DNA from: Chloroflexota bacterium
GTDB lineage: Bacteria > Chloroflexota > Anaerolineae > J036 > Brachytrichaceae
Reading direction: 5' to 3'
NCBI GenBank assembly: GCA_025354985.1
Contig: JANXLU010000055.1
Span: 1-64,000 of the forward strand
DNA: 64,000 nucleotides
The notes below the pieces were generated by a model. The model saw nothing but the letters and a program-made list of their open reading frames with translations, ran no database searches and had not been told where the DNA came from. A program made the translations under genes and the position numbers. This document shows, one piece after another, positions 1 to 7,971 of this stretch; positions within the stretch are counted from its first letter, which is position 1, and each line of letters opens with the position of its first letter.

Positions 1-30
1 AGGGGCCGGGCCAATTGGCCCGGCCCCTTT
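1..30. terminator. perfect 28-nt palindrome with short T run
   Basis: Positions 1-28 are a perfect palindrome (AGGGGCCGGGCC arm, AATT centre, mirrored arm) followed by TTT at 28-30. A GC-rich stem followed by T residues is the form of an intrinsic terminator, here best oriented for a plus-strand gene lying left of the window. Because the window starts at the stem, any A run on the left that would make it bidirectional cannot be seen. Confidence 0.6.
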
Positions 31-35
31 ACCGG

Positions 36-84
36 AATCTTGTCATGAGTGCGGTGCCGCAGGCACCGCACTCATGACAAGATT
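36..84 (-). terminator. 23-bp perfect hairpin behind secreted-protein gene
   Basis: Left arm 36-58 and right arm 62-84 are perfectly complementary over 23 bp with a 3-nt loop (GCA). It begins 3 nt after the stop codon of the minus-strand gene at 88-753, so it most likely ends or protects that transcript. It has no clear U tract on the minus strand, so factor-independent termination is uncertain; together with the palindrome at 1-28 it forms a double hairpin at a likely convergent gene border. Confidence 0.6.
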
Positions 85-87
85 CAA

Positions 88-753
88 TTACTGACCCGCA
101 ACCACGGGTACTGGCTGGTTTACAGTGAACGTCGTGTCCACGGTACCGTTCATCAATTCCGCCTGTTGCTGCAGCGTCGTTGGCTGGTTGCCACCCTGAA
201 ACTCGAACATGTCAACAAGGGCCACATACTGACCCTGCGCGTTCATGCGAACCAACCACGCGTTGTCGGGGATGCGCAACACGGTTGTATCGGACGAGTC
301 CACTACGAGTGTCCTGATGGTTTGATTGCTGCTGCCATCCGCATTGTTTTCTACATAGCTGGCATCCAATGTGCCGGGGGCGGCCTGACCGCTCAACTTT
401 GCTGGAGTCGGGGTCAGAGTGACCACGCCGTCCTTCCAGCGAGCATAGAACGAGCTGCCTGCGTTGATCACGGTGCCGGCTGGGCGATACACATAGTTGC
501 CCTGCCACGTTGCACCGGTGATGCTGCCATCATCGGCCAGGGTTACTACGTTGCCAGCCTTCACGTTGGCCAATTGTGGCAACTGTGAAATACGCTGGTC
601 AAACTGCTGCATGTCTATCATCACCTTGGTGGGCGGATTGACCGCCACATCGCCGCTGGCGGCGTGAACCACGCCGCTCAAGGACATGGCCATGGCTGCG
701 CTTGCCACTACTGCCGATACACGGACTGCACTTTTGAAAGATTTGAAATTCAT
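88..753 (-). CDS. secreted protein of unknown function
   Basis: 221 aa. The N-terminus (MNFKSFKSAVRV, then a run of Ala/Val/Met ending near VVHAASG, about residue 32) is a standard Sec signal peptide, so the protein is exported. The start at 753 is chosen because it puts the signal peptide at the very N-terminus; an in-frame upstream start at 804 would add 17 uncharged-to-acidic residues in front of it. The mature part has no cysteine, no membrane segment and a mixed beta-type pattern rich in Thr, Val, Asn and Gln. I do not recognise the family. It is transcribed toward a double hairpin at 1-84 and stands alone, with the tandem repeat array on its upstream side. Confidence 0.75.
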   Translation of the reverse strand: MNFKSFKSAVRVSAVVASAAMAMSLSGVVHAASGDVAVNPPTKVMIDMQQFDQRISQLPQLANVKAGNVVTLADDGSITGATWQGNYVYRPAGTVINAGSSFYARWKDGVVTLTPTPAKLSGQAAPGTLDASYVENNADGSSNQTIRTLVVDSSDTTVLRIPDNAWLVRMNAQGQYVALVDMFEFQGGNQPTTLQQQAELMNGTVDTTFTVNQPVPVVAGQ

Positions 754-967
754 AATAGATGTTTCGTTGAAAACGTTTGTTTCAACGATCCTTTTAGCGG
801 GCACTAGACTGCTCTGACCGGTATTCCGCGGTTACCGTCGCAAGTGTTGGGTGCCTACAAGATTGATCATAGTGAAGCCGCGTCCCCGGTTCAATTGAAG
901 GCTGTCACCCGCGTACATGACGCACGTAACCCGGCGTATCATCCTCCACCAAGGTTGGAGATATGGA
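754..967. other. intergenic, nothing recognised
   Basis: This stretch lies between the secreted-protein gene and the repeat array. It should hold the promoter of the minus-strand gene, but I see no convincing -35/-10 pair or operator. Plus-strand open frames that start here exist only because they run into the repeat array. Confidence 0.4.
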
Positions 968-1303
968 GCGCGGGCTTCCAGCCCGCAGTTCGGCGTCAGC
1001 CGAGTATGAAGCGCGGGCTTCCAGCCCGCACTTCGGCGTCAGCCGAGTATGGAGCGTGGGCTTCCAGCCCGCAATTCGGCGTGAGCCGAGTATGGAGCGC
1101 GGGCTTCCAGCCCGCACTTCGGCGTCAGCCGACTATGGAGCGCGGGCTTCCAGCCCGCAATTCGGCGTCAGCCGACTATGGAGCGCGGGCTTCCAGCCCG
1201 CACTTCAACGTCAGCCGAGTATGGAGCGCGGGCTTCCAGCCCGCACTTCGGCGTCAGCCGACTATGGAGCGCGGGCTTGCAGCCCGCAATTCAACGTCAG
1301 CCG
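968..1303. repeat. tandem array of eight 43-bp units with palindromic core
   Basis: Seven full 43-bp units start at 968, 1011, 1054, 1097, 1140, 1183 and 1226, and a partial eighth at 1269. Each begins GCGCGGGCTTCCAGCCCGCA, whose GCGGGCT and AGCCCGC halves form a 7-bp stem with a 3-nt loop, then a spacer TTCGGCGTCAGCCG, then a short TATGGA-type joint. Units differ at a few sites: CGGCG or CAACG in the spacer, GAGTAT or GACTAT at the joint, CTTGCAG for CTTCCAG in the last. Since 43 is one more than a multiple of three, all plus-strand frames stay open and give repetitive SAGFQPA-like pseudo-proteins. The array lies between two minus-strand genes. Related single palindromes occur at 7111, 25350 and 54246. 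Confidence 0.95.
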
Positions 1304-1426
1304 AAATCTTTGAAATCTTTGAGTAACGCCATCAGGAACTTTGCGTGCAACGCAAATCCCTACGGACAATATTCAAAGAGTGGGCAGGATTCCCCGGTCT
1401 ACTCACCGACAACGCACCATCCTCCT
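1304..1426. other. intergenic, nothing recognised
   Basis: The stretch follows the repeat array and precedes the 3' end of the thioredoxin-like lipoprotein gene. A direct repeat AATCTTTGA occurs next to the array end (about 1304-1322). No clear terminator is visible for the minus-strand gene. Confidence 0.35.
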
Positions 1427-2113
1427 CTACTCCGCCAGCAGCGCTTTGATGTTCTCGCGCGTCTCGTCATAGGCGCCCTCGCCGATGTGGCTATAGCGCA
1501 CATTGCCGCGCTTGTCGATCAGTGTCCAAGCCGGCCAGTAGTGATTGGTATACCGCTGCCAGTTTGCAAAGTCATTGTCAATGGCAACCGGATATTCGAT
1601 CCCGGCTTCCTTGACCGCCTTCTGCACGTTGGCCAGCACCTTCTCATAATCAAACTCCGGTGCGTGCACCCCAATCAAGGTAAACCCCTGATCGGCAAAG
1701 TCCTTGTGATAGCCCTTCATGGCTGGCGTCACATGAATGCAGTTGATGCATGAAAACGTCCAGAACTCGACCATCACAACCTTGCCACGCAGACCGTCCC
1801 AGCTCAGCGGCTGTGAGTTGATCCAGTTGCTGCTGATGATCGGTGGCGCAAGGGGGCCGGTTGGCAGCGAAAGTGCCACGGGTTTGGCGGGTTTTATAGG
1901 CATGGCGGTTGGCTCAGGGGGTACTGGTGCTTGTGTTGGCAGTGCTGCTCCAACCCGTGATGTCGGTACAGCACCGACGGTGGCGGGAACAACGGCGGGT
2001 TCGGTTGGCTTGGCCGGCACCAACGGAGCCACAGTGCTAATCGCAGTGGGGGTGGCACATGCGGCCAGACCCAAAGACAATCCCATAAAAGCGAATTTTC
2101 GTCGTGTCAACAT
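1427..2113 (-). CDS. thioredoxin-like (TlpA/DipZ-type) lipoprotein
   Basis: 228 aa. The N-terminus carries a twin-arginine pattern (LTRRKFAFMG) followed by a lipobox LAAC with Cys19, so it is probably exported folded by Tat and anchored as a lipoprotein. Residues about 20-95 are a Pro/Ala/Thr-rich linker. The redoxin domain follows, with the motif FWTFSCINCIHV; the CxxC cysteines are about residues 122 and 125. The FWTxSCINC form is typical of the C-terminal domain of DipZ and of TlpA-like proteins, which reduce or exchange disulfides of extracytoplasmic proteins. The start at 2113 gives a complete Tat-lipoprotein signal. The gene is divergent from recX and not in an obvious operon. The redox partner cannot be inferred from the neighbours. 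Confidence 0.87.
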   Translation of the reverse strand: MLTRRKFAFMGLSLGLAACATPTAISTVAPLVPAKPTEPAVVPATVGAVPTSRVGAALPTQAPVPPEPTAMPIKPAKPVALSLPTGPLAPPIISSNWINSQPLSWDGLRGKVVMVEFWTFSCINCIHVTPAMKGYHKDFADQGFTLIGVHAPEFDYEKVLANVQKAVKEAGIEYPVAIDNDFANWQRYTNHYWPAWTLIDKRGNVRYSHIGEGAYDETRENIKALLAE

Positions 2114-2251
2114 AACAAGCAGATTAGGGTCACATTCTTACGTCGCCGTTACAAAAGTGTGACACAACGCCACCCGGCAACGGCTATTTCTCAGCGGATT
2201 TCCCACTCCGTTCACATAGGTATAATCATTCTGTAAAGTAAATATTCGCGC

Positions 2252-2887
2252 ATGGCAGGCACGATCACAAAGCTACACACGCAGAAAAACTCAAATTCCC
2301 GCGTCAATGTGTATTTGAATGGGGAATTTGCATTTGGTCTGGCGCTCATACATGCACTTTGGCTGAAAATCGGGCAGGACCTTGATGATGACGACATCAC
2401 CAGGTTGAAGTCCGCTGATTCGCTCGAGATGGCGATGCAACGTGCGGTTGGTTTTGTGGCATATCGCCCGCGTAGCGTACTTGAGGTTAAGCGCAGGTTG
2501 AAAAAGGCTGGCGCGGATGATGAGCAGATCGAGGCCATTGTCGTGCGTTTGAAGGAAGCAGAGCTGCTGGACGACGCAACGTTTAGCAGTGAATGGGTGG
2601 AAAGTCGGCTGAGAAGTCGCCCACGCAGCAAGCGGATGATGGCGTGGGAGCTGAAGGCCAAGGGCATTGACGGTGCTGCCGCCAGTGTGGCCTTGGCACA
2701 GGTCGATGACGACAAGACCGCCCTTGAGTTGGCGCGCAAGCGCTGGCCCAGGCTTCTCGCCTCCGACCTCACCCCTCAAGAACGCAAACGCAAGCTGTCG
2801 GATTACCTTGCGCGAAACGGCTACGGCTATGAAGTGATTCAAACCGTAATAAGAGAAGTTAGCAAAACGTGGATACCATCAACCTAA
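2252..2887 (+). CDS. recX: regulatory protein RecX
   Basis: 211 aa. RecX binds RecA filaments and limits recombinase activity. The three-helix RecX repeats are visible: the stretch MQRAVGFVAYRPRSVLEVKR, the following LDDATFSSEWVESR block, and the third ending in KLSDYLARNGYGYEVIQTVI. A roughly 60-residue N-terminal extension with beta character (VNVYLNGEFAFGLAL) precedes the repeats, as in other longer RecX proteins. The gene overlaps the start of rny by 19 nt, so the two are very likely co-transcribed and translationally coupled. RecA is not in the window. Confidence 0.92.
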   Translation: MAGTITKLHTQKNSNSRVNVYLNGEFAFGLALIHALWLKIGQDLDDDDITRLKSADSLEMAMQRAVGFVAYRPRSVLEVKRRLKKAGADDEQIEAIVVRLKEAELLDDATFSSEWVESRLRSRPRSKRMMAWELKAKGIDGAAASVALAQVDDDKTALELARKRWPRLLASDLTPQERKRKLSDYLARNGYGYEVIQTVIREVSKTWIPST

Positions 2888-4419
2888 TCATTGGTCTCGT
2901 CATCGGATTGGTGCTGGGTGCCGCCGCTCTGTGGTTCTGGGGCACATCAGCTGTAAAAAATACTCGGAAGGAAGTTCAGGACGTAGGAGCAGCCCAGCGG
3001 CTGCAAGCTGAGAAGGAAGCCGCGGAGTCTCAAGTCAAGAGCCGCGACCTGCTGGTGCAAGCCAAGGATGAAGCACTGCGCATCCGCGACGAAGCGGACA
3101 AGGATATCAAGGAGCGGCGCATCGAAATTCAGCGCGAGGAAGAACGCCGCCGCAAAGAGCGCGCTGAAATCAATGGTGAGCGCGAACGGCTCGACCAACT
3201 AAACCGAAAGCTGGCCCAGCGCCAAACGACTGTTGAGAAACGCGAAACCGAATCCGAAAAACTCATAAAGGATCGGCAGGCTGCGCTTGAAAAGGCGGCG
3301 GGGATGGCCCGGGAAGACGCCCGTGCCGAGCTGATCAACGCGGTTCGTGAAGAGACCCGGAACGACCAGGCCCGCGTGATCCGCGAGGTTGAGGCCCAAA
3401 CCAAGGACGAGGCCGAGAAGCGCGCCCGCGAGATCGTGGTTGACGTCATGCAGCGCGTGGCCACCGACACCGTGGCCGAGCGCACCGTCAGCACCATTGA
3501 GCTGCCCAGCGAAGAAATCAAGGGCCGCATCATTGGTCGCAATGGACGCAACGTGCAGGCATTCGAGCAGGCCGCAGGCGTTGATGTGATCGTGGATGAC
3601 TCACCCGAAACGGTGACCATCAGCTGCTTTGACCCGGTTCGCCGCGAAATCGGTCGGCGCGGGTTGGAGATGTTGCTGCGAGACGGGCGCATTCATCCGG
3701 CCCGGATCGAGAAGGCGCTTGAAGATGCCCGCCGCGATGTTGAGCGGGTCATTTGGGATGAGGGCGAGCGGGCCACGCTGGAAGCCGGCGTGCCAAATCT
3801 GCCGGGAGATGTTGTGCGCACGCTGGGTCGTCTGCGCTTTCGTACCAGCTACGGTCAGAACCAATTGTTCCATTCGGTGGAGAGCGCCCGCATCGCTGGT
3901 CTCCTGGCAAGTGAGTTTAAGGCCGACATTAAGGTATGCAAGATGGGCGGGCTGTTGCACGACATCGGCAAGGCGTTGGATCGCGAAAATGAAGGAACTC
4001 ACGTCCAGCTTGGCGTGGATTTGCTCAAGCGCTTCAACATCAACCCAAAGGTGATTCACACGGTCGAGGCCCATCACCACGATGTTGAGATGGAAACCAT
4101 CGAAGCCGTTATCGTGGAAATTGCGGACGCCATCAGCGGCAGCCGCCCGGGCGCACGCCGCGAAAGCGCGGACAACTATGTCAAGCGTGTGCGCGCCCTT
4201 GAAGATGTGGCACGCTCATTCCGTGGCGTACAAGAGGCCTATGCGGTTCAGGCCGGTCGTGAAGTGCGTATCATTGTCAAACCCGATCAGGTGGATGACC
4301 TTCGTTGTATCGAAATCAGCCGCGATGTGGCCCGGCAGATTGAGGAGACCATGCAGTATCCGGGTCAGATTCGCGTCACCGTCGTGCGCGAGTTCCGCGC
4401 CCAGGAACTGGCCAAGTAA
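2869..4419 (+). CDS. rny: ribonuclease Y
   Basis: 516 aa, the normal length for RNase Y, the membrane-anchored endoribonuclease that starts mRNA decay in many bacteria lacking RNase E. Residues about 4-24 are one transmembrane helix (LIIGLVIGLVLGAAALWFW). A long charged coiled coil follows (about 30-200). The KH RNA-binding domain carries GRIIGRNGRN near residue 219. The HD domain holds the metal-binding pair His364-Asp365 in LLHDIGKALD, with a further HHHD motif downstream and the usual C-terminal segment ending in FRAQELAK. It sits directly behind recX with a 19-nt overlap. All family features are intact. Confidence 0.97.
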   Translation: MDTINLIIGLVIGLVLGAAALWFWGTSAVKNTRKEVQDVGAAQRLQAEKEAAESQVKSRDLLVQAKDEALRIRDEADKDIKERRIEIQREEERRRKERAEINGERERLDQLNRKLAQRQTTVEKRETESEKLIKDRQAALEKAAGMAREDARAELINAVREETRNDQARVIREVEAQTKDEAEKRAREIVVDVMQRVATDTVAERTVSTIELPSEEIKGRIIGRNGRNVQAFEQAAGVDVIVDDSPETVTISCFDPVRREIGRRGLEMLLRDGRIHPARIEKALEDARRDVERVIWDEGERATLEAGVPNLPGDVVRTLGRLRFRTSYGQNQLFHSVESARIAGLLASEFKADIKVCKMGGLLHDIGKALDRENEGTHVQLGVDLLKRFNINPKVIHTVEAHHHDVEMETIEAVIVEIADAISGSRPGARRESADNYVKRVRALEDVARSFRGVQEAYAVQAGREVRIIVKPDQVDDLRCIEISRDVARQIEETMQYPGQIRVTVVREFRAQELAK

Positions 4420-4446
4420 GCAAATGCCGGCCAGTGGGTTGCTCGT

Positions 4447-5292
4447 TCACAGCTCCCAGCGGTCGCCCTGATCGCCCACGCCAAACCCGTGCGCGATCAC
4501 CCGGGCATATTCCGCAGAAGTTTTGGTGAGCACCGGGTTGGAGTGATTTAGGTGAACAAACCGAATGTCACGTTCAAGCCCGTTTAACACGGTCATTGAA
4601 TGCGCAATCACCGGATGCGGGATCAGGGTCATGTCACGCCCCTTTAGTTCCGTGGAATCATAAAAACAGCCGTCGATCAGGCTTACGTCGTGGGTGCTGC
4701 AGAGTTCACGCACCGGGGTGCCCCAGTCCTCCCATCGATCAATATCCGGGCAGTAGAACAATGAGCGCTGCGTGCCCGCGATGACGTAGGCGACGGTATC
4801 GGAGAATTCATCGCGGTGCGGGACCACCAGTGCCGTAATGGAGCAGCCCGGCCCGAGCTCGCAGAGTTGTCCGGGTGCAATTTCGATCAACGCTATGTTG
4901 TTGTTCCGCACCAGCAACGACCATGGTGCATTTGTGCACAGAAACTGGCACACGCGAGCGCTTGCATGGACGGGTAACGCGCGCGCATTCATGCACTCCT
5001 TACCCAGATGGATCAGACCGGTGTAATGCCCGATATGGGCATGCGTCAGAAATATGCCCTGCCATTCGCAGCCCGGCGCGGCCGCCATCAGCGCGGCATG
5101 CTGATGCTTGAAGTCTGGTGTGGCGTCGATCATCCAGCACGCCGATCGGTCACGGTCGATCAGCCCCAGACACACCGTGTAATGCTGATTTGCCGGGTTG
5201 GCCCGTGCATTCGCGCAGGTGGTACAGTAACAGCCGGCCTGTGGCACGCCGGCATCCTGCGCCACGCCGAGCAATATGCATTCAAGTGACAT
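4447..5292 (-). CDS. PqqB-like metallo-beta-lactamase-fold hydrolase
   Basis: 281 aa from the start at 5292; a second ATG at 5316 is possible and the frame stays open further upstream without support. The N-terminus ILLGVAQDAGVPQAGCYC and the CxxC pair in CYCTTC match PqqB-type proteins. The metal motif reads THAHIGHYTGL; later His residues occur in VVPHRDEFSDT and FVHLNHSNPV. PqqB acts in pyrroloquinoline quinone biosynthesis, but no pqqA, pqqC, pqqD or pqqE is near, and many PqqB-like proteins occur without the pathway, so a role in PQQ synthesis is not claimed. It is convergent with rny and divergent from ogt. Confidence 0.8.
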   Translation of the reverse strand: MSLECILLGVAQDAGVPQAGCYCTTCANARANPANQHYTVCLGLIDRDRSACWMIDATPDFKHQHAALMAAAPGCEWQGIFLTHAHIGHYTGLIHLGKECMNARALPVHASARVCQFLCTNAPWSLLVRNNNIALIEIAPGQLCELGPGCSITALVVPHRDEFSDTVAYVIAGTQRSLFYCPDIDRWEDWGTPVRELCSTHDVSLIDGCFYDSTELKGRDMTLIPHPVIAHSMTVLNGLERDIRFVHLNHSNPVLTKTSAEYARVIAHGFGVGDQGDRWEL

Positions 5293-5358
5293 CGTTCCGT
5301 CATTGTACGAAACCATGTCGTGCGTGGGTTTCCAACGGTCTAGTGACCGACTCTGGCA

Positions 5359-5868
5359 ATGATGTTTAGCACGTTCCAACTTCCCAGCCCGCTCGGCCGG
5401 TTGCATATCGTCTGTGACAAAGACGCGCTCATAACCGTTGATTTCGATGGGTTCAGCGCGCGTTTGGAGCAATTGCTGCAGCAGCGCTTTGGCGCTGTCA
5501 CGTTGACCGAGACGTCTCCGGCGCCTCATATTGGCACCGCGTTCGACCGCTATTTCGCCGGCGAGCTAAATTCACTCGACGGCTTGTTGGTCAGCATGGG
5601 TGGCACTGAATTTCAACAGCGGGTGTGGCGTCAGTTGCGCCTGATACCTGCCGGGTCAACGCTAAGCTACGGTGGGCTGGCGCGCGCCCTTGGTCTGCGT
5701 GAACGCGAATCCGCCCGCGCCGTTGGTCATGCCAACTCGCTCAATCCGATTGCCATCGTCGTCCCGTGCCACCGCGTGATCGGCGCAGACGGTACGCTCA
5801 CCGGCTACGCCGGCGGCTTATGGCGCAAGGAGTGGCTGCTTCGGCATGAGGGCGCGCTCTTAATTTAG
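5359..5868 (+). CDS. ogt: methylated-DNA--protein-cysteine methyltransferase
   Basis: 169 aa. The enzyme moves the alkyl group from O6-alkylguanine to its own cysteine, which repairs DNA and inactivates the protein. The active-site motif VVPCHRVIG carries the acceptor Cys at residue 137, and the upstream helix-turn-helix region RVWRQLRLIPAGSTLSYGGL with the RAVGHANSLNPIAIV segment is typical. The single-domain size fits Ogt/MGMT rather than the two-domain Ada. Its last 9 nt overlap the end of the convergent FAD oxidoreductase gene. Confidence 0.95.
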   Translation: MMFSTFQLPSPLGRLHIVCDKDALITVDFDGFSARLEQLLQQRFGAVTLTETSPAPHIGTAFDRYFAGELNSLDGLLVSMGGTEFQQRVWRQLRLIPAGSTLSYGGLARALGLRERESARAVGHANSLNPIAIVVPCHRVIGADGTLTGYAGGLWRKEWLLRHEGALLI

Positions 5869-7089
5869 CCCGCTCCGATCCGCCGCAAACGGCGCGATCG
5901 CGTCGGGCTTTGTGTTGTGCATCGCCGCATGCACCAGCGCCTCACCCGTGGCAAGGCCGTAGCACATCCCGTGGCCATTAAAGCCACCTGCTACCCAGGT
6001 GTGATGTTGTCCGGGGGCCTTGTCGATCACGGGCAGGTAGTCCTTGGTAAACGCCATTGGACCGCTCCAACGATGGGCCACCGTAAGGTTGGTTAATTGC
6101 GGGAACAAGCGCGGAATCACCTGCTCAAGCGGCTCCTGCACCTCCGAACGCAGCACGTCTGCGCGCAGGTTCCATTCGCGATCTGGCGCATCCGCTCGGC
6201 ACCCGCCAATTAGGATACTGCCATCAAGCGTCTGTTGCCAATACTCACCGGTGGGCGTCACGCTGGCGCCCATGCCAACATCAAACACCCGCGCGCTGGG
6301 GGCATAGCTCAGGACTTGTCCGCGCACCGGTATCACCGTACCTGCCAAGTGTGGCACGAGCTCATCCGTCCAGGCGTTTCCTGCAAGAATCAGTGACTTG
6401 GCTTCGATATCACCGGCGCTGGTGTGCACGATCACCCGGTTGGCGTAATCCTCAAAGCTGCGCATTTGGGCAATACAGACTTTGGCGCCACGGCGCACTG
6501 CGGCGCCGGCCAGCCCAAACACATACTTGGCCGAGTGCACCAAGGCGGTGTTTGGCTTAAAAACGCAGCCATCGATCTCCTCGGAAATTTGGGTGTTGAT
6601 CAGTTTCTGGGTGCCCACGTGGTCCCGCCATTCATATTCACCGGTGATGCCATCCGCCTCCATTGCCGCGATGTTTGCGTGCCAGGAACGCACCTCAGCG
6701 TCATTCAGGGCCAGCGTGAGCGTGCCATTGACCCGATGGTCAAACTCAAAATTGTCTTCGGCGATTATTTGATTGAGCAACACACGGTTTCGTAGCGTAA
6801 ATTGCCATATTGCGCGCGCCGCGTCACGACCGTATTGCGCGCTCAGGCTCAGATACGAATCGGCGGCGCCCAGCGTGATAAACCCGCCGTTGCGCCCGGT
6901 GGCGCCCGCGGCCAACGCCGATTGCTCGATAAGCGTGACCCTCAAGCCCGCCCGCGCCGCCCAGTAGGCCGCCGCCACCCCAACGCCGCCACCACCCACC
7001 ACTACCAAATCTGCGGTTTTGGGGAGGTCGGAATACAGGTCGGGGGCCGTTGCGGTATGTTGCCAGAATGATGTAGTACCCATACCCAT
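5860..7089 (-). CDS. FAD-dependent amino-acid oxidoreductase (DadA/glycine-oxidase type)
   Basis: 409 aa. The N-terminal dinucleotide-binding motif is VVVGGGGVGVAAAYWAARAG, followed by the acidic residue in LIEQ that binds the adenosine ribose. The C-terminal segment TWVAGGFNGHGMCYGLATG is the second FAD contact of the DAO family (D-amino acid dehydrogenase, glycine or sarcosine oxidase). These enzymes oxidise a C-N bond of an amino acid or N-methyl amino acid; the substrate cannot be told from the sequence. Starts at 7089 or 7083 are equally plausible. A palindromic repeat (7111-7141) separates it from the upstream PspA operon. Confidence 0.88.
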   Translation of the reverse strand: MGMGTTSFWQHTATAPDLYSDLPKTADLVVVGGGGVGVAAAYWAARAGLRVTLIEQSALAAGATGRNGGFITLGAADSYLSLSAQYGRDAARAIWQFTLRNRVLLNQIIAEDNFEFDHRVNGTLTLALNDAEVRSWHANIAAMEADGITGEYEWRDHVGTQKLINTQISEEIDGCVFKPNTALVHSAKYVFGLAGAAVRRGAKVCIAQMRSFEDYANRVIVHTSAGDIEAKSLILAGNAWTDELVPHLAGTVIPVRGQVLSYAPSARVFDVGMGASVTPTGEYWQQTLDGSILIGGCRADAPDREWNLRADVLRSEVQEPLEQVIPRLFPQLTNLTVAHRWSGPMAFTKDYLPVIDKAPGQHHTWVAGGFNGHGMCYGLATGEALVHAAMHNTKPDAIAPFAADRSGLN

Positions 7090-7110
7090 AGTTTACGACC
7101 GCCATCCACC

Positions 7111-7141
7111 ATGGTGCGCGGACATCCTGCCCGCGCACCAT
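7111..7141. repeat. dispersed palindrome of the GCGGGC...GCCCGC family
   Basis: Left arm ATGGTGCGCGG (7111-7121) pairs with CCGCGCACCAT (7131-7141) around a short ACATCCTGC centre. The core is related to the palindromes at 25350-25366 and 54246-54268 and to the units of the array at 968-1303. It lies between two minus-strand genes, just after the stop of the 7151-7969 gene, where it could act as a transcript-end hairpin. Confidence 0.7.
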
Positions 7142-7150
7142 CCTCGGCGT

Positions 7151-7969
7151 TTAGCGTGCGGCCTGTCCGGCGGTGCGGCGGCCTGAGATGTCATCCATGC
7201 TGGTCAGCAAATCGGATAGCCCGCTGACCTGCTGGTTGACATCCTCGCTCAGGCGCTGGGCGCGACCACTGCTGACGTCGCGGTTGTCAACCATGATCAC
7301 CTGGGAGTACACCGTGCCGAGTGCCGTCAGTGTATTCTCGATTTGCAATTCGGCCCGATCCATTGTGTTGTCCAGCTGCTGTAGTGAATCCGCCTGGGCT
7401 TGTTTGTGTGCGATGGTATCGAGCAAGTCCTGCTTCAGGTTGTCATTTGCGGCGCGGGCAAGGCGCGCCTTTAGCTCGGCCACGCTTTGGCGCACATCTA
7501 TCAGGTCATTGCGCAGCAGCGGATCAGCGCGGTAAGACTCGACGCGCTGGGCCAGTGAATATATCTGCCCAACCCAGCCTTCGATTTGATTGGCCACATC
7601 GAACAACTTGACCTTCATCGGACCATCGGCCAGCCCATCCACCTGCTGATCAATCCGCTGGCGATAGGCAATTGCCTGTTCGACATCTTTTTTGAGCTGC
7701 GCGTTTTTAAAAATCGACGTGTCGTATTTTTGCCGCAGCATGTTGGTCACCGCTTGCTGGTTATGCTGCGAACTAAGAAGACGTGATCCGACTACGCCCA
7801 GCCATGCCATGCCAACCGGGATGAGCCACGCCACCGCGGGTGCGTGCACCACCGGAACCTCGGAGGTCATGACCACGAGCACCATGCCCAGCGCAATCAA
7901 CAATGCGCTGGGCACATTGATGATTGCGCTTTCGAGGATGGCGGTCCGTGCGCGCTTGCGTAGGTCCAA
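7151..7969 (-). CDS. membrane-anchored coiled-coil protein, partner of PspA
   Basis: 272 aa if translation starts at the TTG 2 nt after the pspA stop codon. Two transmembrane helices lie near the N-terminus (about residues 18-34 and 44-60), and the remaining 200 residues are mostly heptad-like, charged helix, so the protein looks like a membrane anchor with a long cytoplasmic coiled coil. I know no named family for it. The 2-nt gap to the PspA-family gene and shared direction make one operon nearly certain, and suggest it is the membrane partner of that protein, in the place PspB/PspC or LiaF-like proteins fill elsewhere. That role is inference from position and topology only. Confidence 0.75.
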   Translation of the reverse strand: MDLRKRARTAILESAIINVPSALLIALGMVLVVMTSEVPVVHAPAVAWLIPVGMAWLGVVGSRLLSSQHNQQAVTNMLRQKYDTSIFKNAQLKKDVEQAIAYRQRIDQQVDGLADGPMKVKLFDVANQIEGWVGQIYSLAQRVESYRADPLLRNDLIDVRQSVAELKARLARAANDNLKQDLLDTIAHKQAQADSLQQLDNTMDRAELQIENTLTALGTVYSQVIMVDNRDVSSGRAQRLSEDVNQQVSGLSDLLTSMDDISGRRTAGQAAR

Positions 7970-7971
7970 GT

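Noticed and set aside
844-1303. CRISPR array
   Set aside because: The repeat period of 43 bp has no unique spacers; the so-called spacers are themselves repeated, and no cas gene is present.
844-1753. Overlapping plus-strand frames with repeated SAGFQPA, ARASSP and MERGLPA words
   Set aside because: They are translations of the 43-bp tandem repeat, which keeps all three frames open; the peptides have no start signal and no conserved protein features.
4447-5529. Use of the far upstream start of the PqqB-like gene (5529)
   Set aside because: The extra 79 residues overlap the start of ogt on the opposite strand and are not part of the family pattern.
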